Source of the DNA: Rhizobium sp. CG5
Lineage (GTDB): Bacteria; Pseudomonadota; Alphaproteobacteria; Rhizobiales; Rhizobiaceae
Length of the DNA stretch: 64,000 nt
NCBI RefSeq assembly: GCF_023701945.1
Contig: NZ_JABAEF010000001.1
Coordinates: 434,001-498,000, forward strand
Reading direction: 5' to 3'
Both the position numbers and the translations under genes were made by a program. Positions 22,853 through 31,522 of the stretch are shown here, piece by piece (within the stretch, counting starts at the first letter, position 1; every line of letters begins with the position of its first letter). The notes below the pieces were generated by a model that made no database searches, was not told where the DNA came from, and saw nothing but the letters and a program-made list of their open reading frames with translations.

Positions 22853-24496
22853 ATGAGGCGGGATGGATTGAAAGATTGGCGCAAACCTGTCTCCGGCTGG
22901 AAGGGCGCGCTTTCGGTCGCCCTTTTCGCCGTCATCGGTTTTGCTTCCTGCACCATGCCCGACAATCCGGACGCCTTTCATCTCTTGGCGTTCTGGCGCC
23001 TGCCGATCGAACTGCCGCTGGTCGCACTGGCCTTGCTGCTGCTGCCGCGATGGTTGGCGGTTCCTCTCGCGGTTCTTGCCACGTTTGTGATCTTTTGTCT
23101 GCTGTTTCTGAAGCTTGGGGACATCGGCGTGCTGTCGGCATTCCAGCGGCGCTTCAATCCTTATCTCGACATGAAGATGCTGCTCGACGGCTGGAATGTG
23201 CTGTCCGGAGCGGTCGGCAAGCTCGGCGCCGGTCTGGCGATTGGCCTGGCCGCGGGCGCCATCGCAACGCTGATGGCCGCGTTCTGCTGGTCCTGCCTGC
23301 AGATGACGCGGCTCGGCCGGGGGGCACAGCGGGCAGCGGCTGCCGGATTTGCAATTCTACTCGCCCTGGGTTTCGGACTGGCGACGGCCGGATCGCGGGC
23401 CGGGCTGGCGGATATTGCCGAATTGCGGGTGGCACCTTATCTGCGAGAGCGTCTGTCGCTGGTCGCCCGCTCGATCGCCGATATAAGGGTCTTCGAGGCC
23501 GAACTCGCAGCCCGTCCCGGATATGCCGGCGGCGAGGGGCTGTTTGGCCGCATCAAGGGACGCGACGTGATCCTCGTCTTCATCGAATCCTATGGGCGCA
23601 GCGCTATCGAGGATCCGCGCTATGGCGGGCTGGTCAGGCCGCGCCTTGAGACCCTGGAGCGTCAGCTCCAATCGGCGGGTTACTCCACCGCCAGCGGCTG
23701 GGCACGTTCGCCAACCGTCGGCGGGCTGAGCTGGCTTGCGCACGGAACGCTGCTGTCGGGCCTGTGGGTCGATAGCCAGGCGCGCTATGATCTCCTGATG
23801 AAAAGCCAGCGGACAAGCCTCAACCGCTTGTTTGGCGATGCCGGATGGCAGACGGCGGCAATCATGCCGGCCATCACCATGGATTGGCCGGAGTCTGCCT
23901 ATTTCGGCTATGACCGGGTCCTTGCGGCCAAAGACCTCGGCTATCGCGGCAAATCCTTCAACTGGGTGACCATGCCGGACCAGTATACGCTGTCGGCCTT
24001 TGAGCGCCTGGCCCTTGAGCCGGCTCGCAAGGATGGCAAGCCCGTGATGGCCGAGATCGCCCTGATTTCCAGCCACGCGCCCTGGACGCCGGTGCCGAAG
24101 CTGATCGATTGGCAAACCGTCGGCGACGGCACCGTTTTCAACGTCCAGGCCGATAGCGGCGATCCGCCCGAAGTGGTCTGGGCCGATCCCGACCGAGTCC
24201 GCCGGCACTATGCCGAAACCATCGATTACACGTTGCAGACCCTGGGCGATTATATCGCCCGTTTCGGCCGCGACGCTGTTTTCGTGGTGCTCGGCGATCA
24301 CCAGCCCGCGGCGCTGGTCACCGGACCAGATGCTTCGCGCGCCGTGCCGATCCATATTGTCAGCCGCGATGCGGCGCTGGTCGAAGGTTTCGTCACGGAG
24401 GGTTTTGCCACCGGCATGATCCCGGATCCGGCCGCTCCCGAACCTTCGATGGCCGACATGCGCGAAAGCCTGATCCGGGGCTTCAGCGCACGGTGA
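22853..24496 (+). CDS. membrane-anchored sulfatase-like hydrolase (LTA-synthase-like)
   Basis: A 547-residue protein with four or five N-terminal membrane helices (about 18-185) and a large periplasmic alkaline-phosphatase-superfamily domain. Metal and nucleophile regions are DVILVFIESYGRSAIEDPRY, the SPTVGGLSWLAHGTLLSG segment with the likely nucleophilic threonine, and FVVLGDHQPAALV near the C-terminus. Related enzymes transfer phosphoglycerol or phosphoethanolamine from lipids to envelope sugars, or hydrolyse sulfate esters. With a CDP-alcohol transferase and flippase-like protein next door, modification of an envelope lipid is plausible. The ATG at 22853 is used; the ribosome-binding site is weak. 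Confidence 0.87.
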   Translation: MRRDGLKDWRKPVSGWKGALSVALFAVIGFASCTMPDNPDAFHLLAFWRLPIELPLVALALLLLPRWLAVPLAVLATFVIFCLLFLKLGDIGVLSAFQRRFNPYLDMKMLLDGWNVLSGAVGKLGAGLAIGLAAGAIATLMAAFCWSCLQMTRLGRGAQRAAAAGFAILLALGFGLATAGSRAGLADIAELRVAPYLRERLSLVARSIADIRVFEAELAARPGYAGGEGLFGRIKGRDVILVFIESYGRSAIEDPRYGGLVRPRLETLERQLQSAGYSTASGWARSPTVGGLSWLAHGTLLSGLWVDSQARYDLLMKSQRTSLNRLFGDAGWQTAAIMPAITMDWPESAYFGYDRVLAAKDLGYRGKSFNWVTMPDQYTLSAFERLALEPARKDGKPVMAEIALISSHAPWTPVPKLIDWQTVGDGTVFNVQADSGDPPEVVWADPDRVRRHYAETIDYTLQTLGDYIARFGRDAVFVVLGDHQPAALVTGPDASRAVPIHIVSRDAALVEGFVTEGFATGMIPDPAAPEPSMADMRESLIRGFSAR

Positions 24497-24659
24497 GGCC
24501 TCATCGAGGCGCGAGATGTCAACGGGTGGTCCGCTCCATAGACCACGTTCTGTTCCTTCATTGTGACGCGCATGACAGCGCGGACGGCCTCGCTTGCGGT
24601 TTTATGGGCTCTCACGCCGCGAAGTCGGCAAGCCGGACGGAACAGAGGGAGCCATGATC

Positions 24660-25064
24660 ATGGGAGCGCTGCAAACAAGGGGCCAGGACGTCGATTTGCC
24701 GATCAAGGACCGCTTCACCCCCTTCGTCCGACGAGACCATTCCGTCAGCCGGATCGAGACGGCCTGCCACTACATCGATGCGCATCTTGCCGCTGCGGAT
24801 CTCGGGGCGGAGCGGCTCTGCCGGGTCCTGGCCGTGTCGCGCCGCAAGCTCTATTATCTGTTCGAACCCTTCGGCGGTGTGTCGAGGTTCATCCGTGAGC
24901 GGCGCCTGGCCGCCTGTCATCGTATCCTCAGGCAAGGAGAAGACGCGCGGCTGATCAGCACGCTTGCCTATGATCACGGATTTTCCGATCCGGCCCATTT
25001 CAGCCGGCTGTTTCGGGCGCGCTACGGCTATAGTCCAAAAGAGGCGCGCAGGACGACAGCTTAA
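24660..25064 (+). CDS. AraC-family transcriptional regulator, small
   Basis: A 134-residue protein made almost only of the AraC/XylS DNA-binding domain. The first helix-turn-helix is AADLGAERLCRVLAVSRRKL and the second is RLISTLAYDHGFSDPAHFSR, ending LFRARYGYSPKEARR. There is no ligand-binding cupin domain, just about 35 N-terminal residues, so it may act constitutively or with a partner. Two ATGs are possible (24654 and 24660); GAGGGAG lies 8 nt from the second and only 2 nt from the first. The 3' end overlaps the convergent cyclase gene by 4 nt. Targets are unknown. Confidence 0.88.
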   Translation: MGALQTRGQDVDLPIKDRFTPFVRRDHSVSRIETACHYIDAHLAAADLGAERLCRVLAVSRRKLYYLFEPFGGVSRFIRERRLAACHRILRQGEDARLISTLAYDHGFSDPAHFSRLFRARYGYSPKEARRTTA

Positions 25065-26905
25065 ACAGACCGGGCATCGGACGCTGACCAGACTGCGACC
25101 TCGATCGATTGCACGCGCCCCCTGATCTCGACCCGCTCGAACTGACGTCCTCCCGACAACAGTTCCGCCTCCAGCCCTGCGGCCCGAACCAGATCCGATG
25201 ACAGCGCGACCGAGGCGGCGCGGGAGCGCGCGACCTCCATCAAGCGGCTCGCCACGTTGACGCAATCGCCGGTCGCGGCGATCTGCTGGTGGTTTTCATG
25301 GCCAAGACGCGACAGCACGACCGGTCCATAGTGGACGCCGACGCGAACGGTGCTGATGTCAGGGTCCATTGCGGTCGTGGCCAGCCATAAGCCGACCGCC
25401 CGAACGAGGCCAAACGCTGTCGACACGGCATTGGCTGCATCCTCAGCAGTCTGGTCCGGGATGCCGAAGCCGATCATGATGCCGTCGCCCATGAAATCCA
25501 TCACCAGCCCATGGCGCCGCTCGGTCTCTTCAACGACGATGGTGTGGAAGGCCTTCAGCACATCGCGGGTTCGTCTCGGGCCGAGGCGTTCGCTGAGGCC
25601 GGTATAGCCGACGAGATCGATGAACAGGATCGCGGCAGGCTGTTCCCGCGGTTCGACAAGAAACGTCGGATCTCCGGCGATGCGCTTCGACAGGGTTCCC
25701 GCCTGGAAGCGTCCAAGCGCCGCCCGGCTGGATGCCAGTTGCCGCATTTCGGTGCGATCGAAGATCTGCCGGAGGACAGCCAAAGCGGCGACCGGCGGAA
25801 GGCTTGCGGCCAGGGGCAGGGCGGCGCTTAGCCAGTAGAACTGCCCGAAGGCCAGGGTGATGGCGGCAAACCAACTGACCAGAAGGCTGGCAAACACCAT
25901 CGACGCGCCCGCCAGCGGCAGAAAGGCCACGACGGCGACACCGACAAGCGTGATCAGCATGGCGGTTGCCGCGTCGATCCGGCGAACCGTCCGGTCGCGC
26001 ACCAGTGCCGATCCGTCGATGAGGTTCGAGACCCCCGTTGCCAGCACTTCGACACCCGGCAGGATCGGATCGAAGGGCGTCGAGAAGCGGTCTCCGACGC
26101 CGGTGGCCGTGACGCCCAGCAGCACCAGCCGGTTCTTCAGGCTTTGCCCGGCGTCCGGGTCGTTCATCAGGTCGAGCGCGCTGATGGTTCGGATCGTCCC
26201 GCTGCCGCCATAATAATTGAGTGGCAGATGCCAGCCGAGATCGAGCGCCATCGCGCGCTGGCGAAATCGCAAACCTTCTGCGGTCACGCTCGGCATCTGG
26301 CCCTCGTAGAGGCCGGCAGCGCGCAGGACAAGCGAGGGTTCTGGGCCTTCTGCCGTTTGAAACAGCATGGGAACATGGCGCGGCGTGCCGCCGGCGTCGG
26401 CCACGACATTGGCCAGACCGGCTGCCGCGGCATTGCTCAAGAGCGGCAGCGGTTTCAACACCTCGGTCGGGGCGGGGACATACAGGGTGTGGCTGTTCGC
26501 GTCGGAAAATTGCCCAGCCCCGGCCAATACGGCCGGCAGGCGGCTCAGGGCCGTGGCGAGCGCCGTATCGGCCTGGCCGTCCGTTGCGCCGACCAATAGC
26601 ATGTCGACGGCCAGGGCCCGCGCCCCGGCAAGCCTGATCCTGTCGATCAGTGCGGCCAATTGCCGGCGGTCGAGCGGATAGCGTCCGGCATCGGCCACCA
26701 TGGCATCGTCGACGGTGACGATCGCAACCGCGTCCGGCGCCGCGCGGCGGCCGGTCAGGGCGATCCGGGCGTCCAGGAAAATGGTTTCGGCCCGGTCCAT
26801 GAGGCTCGCTCGGCCGGAAAGATGCACCATGGCCAGCAGCCCGGCCCAGACGCCTGCGGCGACAAATGCCGCAAGAATGACGCCGAGCGGCAGGCTGCTT
26901 TTCAT
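25061..26905 (-). CDS. CHASE2-domain class III adenylate/guanylate cyclase
   Basis: A 614-residue membrane sensor. TM1 (about 8-28) leads into an extracytoplasmic CHASE2 domain (about 30-310, with VTVDDAMVADAGRYPLDRRQ and KNRLVLLGVTATGVGDRF). Three membrane helices (about 325-400) and a class III cyclase domain (about 430-600) follow. The cyclase has the first metal aspartate in AILFIDLVGYTGLSERLG, the second in FMGDGIMIGFG, and the transition-state pair in TGDCVNVASRLM. It should make cAMP, or cGMP, in response to an unknown envelope signal. Its ATG overlaps the stop of the FecR-domain gene by 4 nt. A divergent Crp/Fnr regulator nearby may be the cyclic-nucleotide effector. Confidence 0.93.
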   Translation of the reverse strand: MKSSLPLGVILAAFVAAGVWAGLLAMVHLSGRASLMDRAETIFLDARIALTGRRAAPDAVAIVTVDDAMVADAGRYPLDRRQLAALIDRIRLAGARALAVDMLLVGATDGQADTALATALSRLPAVLAGAGQFSDANSHTLYVPAPTEVLKPLPLLSNAAAAGLANVVADAGGTPRHVPMLFQTAEGPEPSLVLRAAGLYEGQMPSVTAEGLRFRQRAMALDLGWHLPLNYYGGSGTIRTISALDLMNDPDAGQSLKNRLVLLGVTATGVGDRFSTPFDPILPGVEVLATGVSNLIDGSALVRDRTVRRIDAATAMLITLVGVAVVAFLPLAGASMVFASLLVSWFAAITLAFGQFYWLSAALPLAASLPPVAALAVLRQIFDRTEMRQLASSRAALGRFQAGTLSKRIAGDPTFLVEPREQPAAILFIDLVGYTGLSERLGPRRTRDVLKAFHTIVVEETERRHGLVMDFMGDGIMIGFGIPDQTAEDAANAVSTAFGLVRAVGLWLATTAMDPDISTVRVGVHYGPVVLSRLGHENHQQIAATGDCVNVASRLMEVARSRAASVALSSDLVRAAGLEAELLSGGRQFERVEIRGRVQSIEVAVWSASDARSV

Positions 26906-27420
26906 CGCGCGAAGCGGGCAAGCAGACCGGCCACCCGTGGCTGACCCCAGACCCTCACCTGCAAGGGCTGTGCTGCCGATACATCCACGCCCTCGCCGGG
27001 GCTAAGGGAGACCGCCTGCGAACCGTCGGCGCGGGACACCGCAACCTCGCCACGCAGGACGAAGACCGACGTTGCCTCCCCCGTCACATCGACGGCATAG
27101 ATTGTGCCGCGCACGGCGGCGATCGCATGGGGTGTCAGGATCTGGAACGGGCCACTGCCGGGCGCGACTTCGATCAGCACCGCCTTGCCCGACAGGCTGG
27201 CGGCGGCAGGGCCGGTGCTGCCAGGTTGCTGTTGCAGTTCGAGGTCGGCGGCGGCTTCCGCCTCGAGCACGAGGCCATTTGGGCAGCGATAGACGATGCG
27301 GGGCGGATCGAGCACATCTTCACGCTGGCAAGACGCGTCCTGGGCCATGGACGTGGCGGGCACCGAAAGGCAGGAGAATATCAACAATGCCAGCAGATTT
27401 GCACAGGACACGGTTCTCAC
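26902..27420 (-). CDS. FecR-domain periplasmic protein
   Basis: A 172-residue exported protein with a signal peptide (about 1-26, ending SVPATSMAQ) and a beta-rich FecR domain: FQILTPHAIAAVRGTIYAVD, then TSVFVLRGEVAVSRADGSQA and SLSPGEGVDV. Two cysteines (CQREDV and YRCPNG) may form a disulfide. FecR-domain proteins adjoining CHASE2 cyclases recur in alphaproteobacteria and are thought to feed a signal to the CHASE2 domain, here supported by the 4-nt ATGA overlap. It is the first gene of this two-gene operon and is divergent from the Crp/Fnr gene with about 120 nt between them. Confidence 0.87.
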   Translation of the reverse strand: MRTVSCANLLALLIFSCLSVPATSMAQDASCQREDVLDPPRIVYRCPNGLVLEAEAAADLELQQQPGSTGPAAASLSGKAVLIEVAPGSGPFQILTPHAIAAVRGTIYAVDVTGEATSVFVLRGEVAVSRADGSQAVSLSPGEGVDVSAAQPLQVRVWGQPRVAGLLARFAR

Positions 27421-27542
27421 GAGATTTCCTCAAAGTTGCCTGAAACGATCAGATGGTTATCGTGTTGCAATTCTGGAATGTCAATTTACGTGTAGGGAGG
27501 GCCGGTCCTTCGGCCGGCATCGATGGGGCGGATAAGACACGG

Positions 27543-28241
27543 ATGAGCGATCTCGGCATCAACAAGGAAAAGCTGCTCGGCCAGAGCCTGGTGTTCAAGG
27601 CGCTGGATCCGCAGGCGCGGCGGGACCTTGCCGCTTTCGCGCTTGTCAAAACCCATGCGGCGGGCGAGGTGATCTTCAGCATGGGATCGCCTGGCCACAG
27701 CATGATGGCCATTGCCGAAGGTGTCGTCCGCGTGGAAATGGTAACGCCCGCCGGCCGCGATGTCATCCTCAGCGAATTGCGGGCCGGCGATGTGTTCGGC
27801 GAAATTGCCCTGCTCGACGGCGGCGAGCGGTCGGCAACCGTCCGGGCGGCGAGCAATTGCACGCTGGTCGTCCTCGAACGCCGCAGCCTGCTAGATGTGT
27901 TGCAACGAAATCCGGCATTTTCCATCCAACTGATCGCGCTTCTGTGCCAGCGGGTCCGGCGTTCCGACGCACGCATGCTGGAAATTGCCTTCACGGACCT
28001 GCCGACGCGGCTGGCACGGCTGTTGCTGCGGCTGACGGTCACGCCGCCGGCGAGCCCGGAGACGCCTGCCAGGCGGCTCTCCCTGTCCCAGTCGGAGCTG
28101 GCGAAGATGATCGGCATCACCCGCGAAAACCTGAACCGCTGCCTGCGCAAATGGCAGGAGGCGAAGCTGATCGACCTCAAGGACGGCTGGCTCATCCTGC
28201 GCGACCGGGCAGGACTCGAGGCACTTGCCGGCGGGGAGTGA
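27543..28241 (+). CDS. Crp/Fnr-family transcriptional regulator
   Basis: A 232-residue regulator. The cyclic-nucleotide-binding domain (about 20-135) has MAIAEGVVRVEMVTPAGRDV and GDVFGEIALLDGGERSATVRA, where the Glu and Arg-Ser region matches the phosphate-binding cassette of CAP-type proteins. The C-terminal helix-turn-helix is LSQSELAKMIGITRENLNRC. It has no Fnr-type cysteine cluster. The intact cassette and the divergent adenylate cyclase gene make cAMP a reasonable ligand. The ATG at 27543 is chosen because it opens the conserved fold; the upstream extension is not family-like and the ribosome-binding site is weak. Confidence 0.9.
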   Translation: MSDLGINKEKLLGQSLVFKALDPQARRDLAAFALVKTHAAGEVIFSMGSPGHSMMAIAEGVVRVEMVTPAGRDVILSELRAGDVFGEIALLDGGERSATVRAASNCTLVVLERRSLLDVLQRNPAFSIQLIALLCQRVRRSDARMLEIAFTDLPTRLARLLLRLTVTPPASPETPARRLSLSQSELAKMIGITRENLNRCLRKWQEAKLIDLKDGWLILRDRAGLEALAGGE

Positions 28242-28269
28242 CGACCGCGGGCCCAGTCGATGTCGTAGG

Positions 28270-28690
28270 TTGCGTTTCAGGTTGGCGACCTTTCGCGCTG
28301 CACCACCACGCTCAGCAAAGCCAGGACGCCCGATCCCAGCATCAACACCACCGACACGGCATCGATGTCGCGGTGAAGGCGATGGGCAGCGGAGAAATCG
28401 CGGGTATAGACCCCGGCGACCAGCCCATAGTCGTGCCGTTGGCGAGCGCCAGCGCCTCCTCCTCAGTCTCGAAGGACTGGACAACCAGAACAGGACCAAA
28501 AATCTCCTGCTGAACCACCGCATCATCTGCCGGTGCCGCATCGATGATGGTCGGCTCGAAGAACCAGCCCTTGCCGGTTTGCGGATCGGCGGTGAGCCTG
28601 CCGCCGGTCAGACACCGGCCGGCAGGCCGGCGCGGTGCAGCCGTTCGGCCAGCAGCCGCGGAAATCCGGGATGGGTTGCCTGCGCTTTAT
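28270..28690 (-). pseudogene. aldehyde dehydrogenase remnant
   Basis: The minus strand holds several pieces of one aldehyde dehydrogenase in shifting frames. At about 28690-28625 it reads THPGFPRLLAERLHRAGLPA followed by a stop. From about 28611 to 28433 it reads GGRLTADPQTGKGWFFEPTI, then QQEIFGPVLVVQSFETEEEA. The motif continues in another frame from about 28430 as YGLVAGVYTRDFSAAHRLHR. The stretch between the first two pieces (some 180 residues with the catalytic Glu and Cys in intact enzymes) is missing. No start or complete frame exists, so the gene is dead. The surrounding 690-nt gap (28242-28931) holds no other gene. Confidence 0.8.
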
Positions 28691-28931
28691 GGCTGTCTCC
28701 GCAGGGTCGTTGCCCCGATCCGGCGCAACTCCGCGACCCGATTTTTCGCATCTGATTAATTCGTGCGCATTTTTTCTGACGGTTCAAGATTTGAGCAAAA
28801 AACCATCCATCTTGCTTGACAGAGGCCAGGGGTGGGGGCAGGATCGGGCATCGATATATTGGTATATTGCTCACTCGATGTGTCGCAAAGTGACGTCCGC
28901 AGGCAAACCATAAATCCATAAGGGGAATTTC

Positions 28932-30479
28932 ATGCGACGACTGCTTTCTTCATCTTTTGCCCTTTTCATGACCGCGACTGCGGCCATTGCCCAGGCCGTA
29001 CCAGGTGGCAAACTTAACCTCATTGTTCAGCCCGAGCCGCCAAGCATCATGATCGGCACCACGACCAACGCCCCGGCTCTGCTCGTCGGCGGCAATATCT
29101 ACGAGAGCCTGCTGCGCTACGACGAGAACCTCAAGCCTGAACCGTCACTCGCCAAATCCTGGGCGATTTCCGACGATGGCCTGACCTATACGTTCACGCT
29201 GCAGGATGGCGTGACGTGGCATGACGGCAAGCCGATGACTTCGGCCGATGTGCTGTTTTCCGCCAACGATTATCTCGTGAAGATGCAGCCGCGCCATCGC
29301 AACCTGATGACCCATGTGGAAAGCGTCACGGCGCCGGATGACAAGACCGTCGTGTTCAAGCTGAAGGAACCCTTCGAGGCCTTCATCCGCGGTCTGGCGT
29401 TCTATACGATGCCGGTCCTGCCGAAGCATATCTATGAAGGCACCGACTACGCCACCAATCCGGCCAACGACAAGCCGATCGGTACCGGTCCGTTCAAGTT
29501 CAACGAATGGAAGCGCGGCAGCTACATCCACCTGGTCAAGAACCCGGACTATTACATCAAGGGCAAGCCCCATCTCGACGAGCTCTATTACCAGGTCATT
29601 CCGGATGGCGCATCGCGGTCTGTCGCATTCGAGACCGGCACTGTCGATGTGCTGCCGGGCGGCTCGGTCGAAAACTTCGACATTCCGCGCCTGAAGGATT
29701 TGCCCGGTACCTGCACGACGGAAAAGGGATGGGAATATTTCGCGCCGCTGTCCTGGCTGTGGCTCAACAACCGAAAGCCGCCAATGGACAACGTCAAGTT
29801 CCGCCAGGCGGTGATGTATGCGCTCGACCGTGAATTTGCCAAGGTTGTGCTTTGGAACGGCTATGGCAAGGTTGCTACCGGGCCGCTGTCGTCGAAGCTT
29901 CCGTTCTACAAGGATGTCGAGCCCAAATACGCGCATGATCCGGACAAGGCCAAGCGACTGCTCAAGGAAATGGGCTATGATGGCAAGCCGCTGAAGCTGC
30001 TGCCGCTTCCCTATGGCGAGACCTGGCAGCGCTGGGCGGAAGCCGTCAAGCAGAACCTTGAGGAGGTCGGCATTCCGATCGAAATCGAAGCGGCTGACGT
30101 TGCCGGCTGGAACCAGCGCACGGCCAACTGGGAATACGACATCGCCTTTACCTATCTCTACCAGAATGGTGACCCGGCAATCGGCGTGGACCGCAACTAC
30201 AAGACCTCGCAGATCGCCAAAGGCAATCCGTTTAACAATGTCGAGGGTTATTCCAATTCCGAACTCGACAAACTGTTCGACGAAGCTGCCGTAGCCTACC
30301 CAGCGGCGAAGCGCCAGGAACTCTACGATCAGGCCCAGAACAAGCTGCAGGAGGATGTTCCGGTCGCTTGGCTGCTCGAGCTCGGTTTCCCGACGATCTA
30401 CAACTGCAAGGTTCAGGACATCGTGACGACGGCCTCCGGCCTGCCGGAATCCATGCGCGACGCCTGGGTTAAGCCGTAA
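28932..30479 (+). CDS. ABC transporter substrate-binding protein, peptide/opine type (SBP_bac_5)
   Basis: A 515-residue periplasmic protein with a signal peptide (about 1-21, LFMTATAAIAQA). The family-5 layout is ESLLRYDENLKPEPSLAKSW, YTFTLQDGVTWHDGKPMTSA, IGTGPFKFNEWKRGSYIHLV and NVKFRQAVMYALDREF. Such proteins bind di- or oligopeptides, opines and similar amides. AAGGGG lies 7 nt before the ATG. It is first in a long operon with two permeases, a fused ATPase, two aminotransferase-fold enzymes, an amidase, a kinase and a GntR regulator. A stem-loop after the stop may stabilise its mRNA. Upstream, two TATATT repeats (28855-28868) may be part of its promoter. Confidence 0.92.
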   Translation: MRRLLSSSFALFMTATAAIAQAVPGGKLNLIVQPEPPSIMIGTTTNAPALLVGGNIYESLLRYDENLKPEPSLAKSWAISDDGLTYTFTLQDGVTWHDGKPMTSADVLFSANDYLVKMQPRHRNLMTHVESVTAPDDKTVVFKLKEPFEAFIRGLAFYTMPVLPKHIYEGTDYATNPANDKPIGTGPFKFNEWKRGSYIHLVKNPDYYIKGKPHLDELYYQVIPDGASRSVAFETGTVDVLPGGSVENFDIPRLKDLPGTCTTEKGWEYFAPLSWLWLNNRKPPMDNVKFRQAVMYALDREFAKVVLWNGYGKVATGPLSSKLPFYKDVEPKYAHDPDKAKRLLKEMGYDGKPLKLLPLPYGETWQRWAEAVKQNLEEVGIPIEIEAADVAGWNQRTANWEYDIAFTYLYQNGDPAIGVDRNYKTSQIAKGNPFNNVEGYSNSELDKLFDEAAVAYPAAKRQELYDQAQNKLQEDVPVAWLLELGFPTIYNCKVQDIVTTASGLPESMRDAWVKP

Positions 30480-30487
30480 CCGGCATT

Positions 30488-30511
30488 CAGGCGGAGATCC
30501 GTCTCCGCCTG
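30488..30511 (+). other. stem-loop between binding-protein and permease genes
   Basis: CAGGCGGAGA (30488-30497) and TCTCCGCCTG (30502-30511) form a perfect 10-bp stem with loop TCCG. No T-tract follows. In binding-protein-dependent operons such structures commonly protect the upstream mRNA and give more binding protein than permease. Confidence 0.7.
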
Positions 30512-30550
30512 GGTCATCCTGGACCTGAAAAACCAGTCGGGGCTATCAAT

Positions 30551-31522
30551 ATGCTGAGATTCATCTCGGGGCGGTTGCTGAAGGCAGTCATGATCCTGAT
30601 CTGCATTACCGTGCTCAATTTCTTTCTCATCCATGCAGCACCGGGCGACCCGGCGGCGGTGATGGCGGGGGAGGCCGGTGATGCCGATCCTGCCTTTGTG
30701 CAGCAGCTCAGAGAACGCTTCGGCCTCGACAAGCCGCTTTACGTGCAGCTCTGGATCTACGTTTCCTCGGTGGTCCAGCTCGATCTCGGTTACTCCTATC
30801 GCCAGCAGTTGCCGGTCATCCAGTTGATCGGCGAGCGGCTGCCGGCAACCCTGCTGCTCTCGCTCTCGGCTTTCGTCATCTCGCTGGGGCTTGGGGTTCT
30901 GGCCGGGGCCTTTGCGTCGGCCAGGCAGGGCAAATGGGCCGATACGATCATTTCCTTCGTGGCGTTGATCTTCTATGCCACGCCGCTGTTCTGGCTCGCC
31001 TTGATGGCCGTTCTGCTGTTTTCGGTACAACTGGGCTGGTTGCCCGGCTTCGGATACGAGACGGTCGGTGCAAACTACACGGGCGTCGCGCGTGCCCTTG
31101 ATATCCTGCAGCATCTGATCCTGCCGGCCATGACGCTCGGGCTGTTCTTCATGGCCGTTTATGCCCGGATGACGCGGGCATCTATGCTGGAAGTCAGCCG
31201 GCTTGATTTTGTCAAAACGGCAAAAGCAAAGGGGCTGCGTCCGGGTGTGATCCAGCGCCGGCATGTCTTGCGCAACGCGCTGCTGCCGGTTGTCACGCTG
31301 GCCGGTCTCCAGGCCGGACAGCTTGTCGGAGGTGCCGTGCTGATCGAGACGGTCTTTGCCTGGCCGGGCATTGGCCGGCTGATGTTCGATGCGCTTTCAC
31401 AACGCGACTACAACCTGCTTCTCGGCGTGTTCGTCGTCTCGGCCGCGATGGTGCTGTTGTTCAACCTCATCACAGACGTGCTCTACCGCCTCGTCGACCC
31501 CCGCATCAAGGTGACCTCATGA
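30551..31522 (+). CDS. ABC transporter permease, DppB type
   Basis: A 323-residue inner-membrane protein with six helices. The N-terminus (ISGRLLKAVMILICITVLNF-like, then FFLIHAAPGDPAAVMAGEAG) is the usual first helix of DppB permeases. The EAA loop is DFVKTAKAKGLRPGVIQRRH and the C-terminus reads ITDVLYRLVDPRIKVTS. Its stop overlaps the start of the DppC-type gene by 4 nt (ATGA, 31519-31522). It forms the channel with that partner for the compound bound by the upstream periplasmic protein. Confidence 0.93.
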   Translation: MLRFISGRLLKAVMILICITVLNFFLIHAAPGDPAAVMAGEAGDADPAFVQQLRERFGLDKPLYVQLWIYVSSVVQLDLGYSYRQQLPVIQLIGERLPATLLLSLSAFVISLGLGVLAGAFASARQGKWADTIISFVALIFYATPLFWLALMAVLLFSVQLGWLPGFGYETVGANYTGVARALDILQHLILPAMTLGLFFMAVYARMTRASMLEVSRLDFVKTAKAKGLRPGVIQRRHVLRNALLPVVTLAGLQAGQLVGGAVLIETVFAWPGIGRLMFDALSQRDYNLLLGVFVVSAAMVLLFNLITDVLYRLVDPRIKVTS

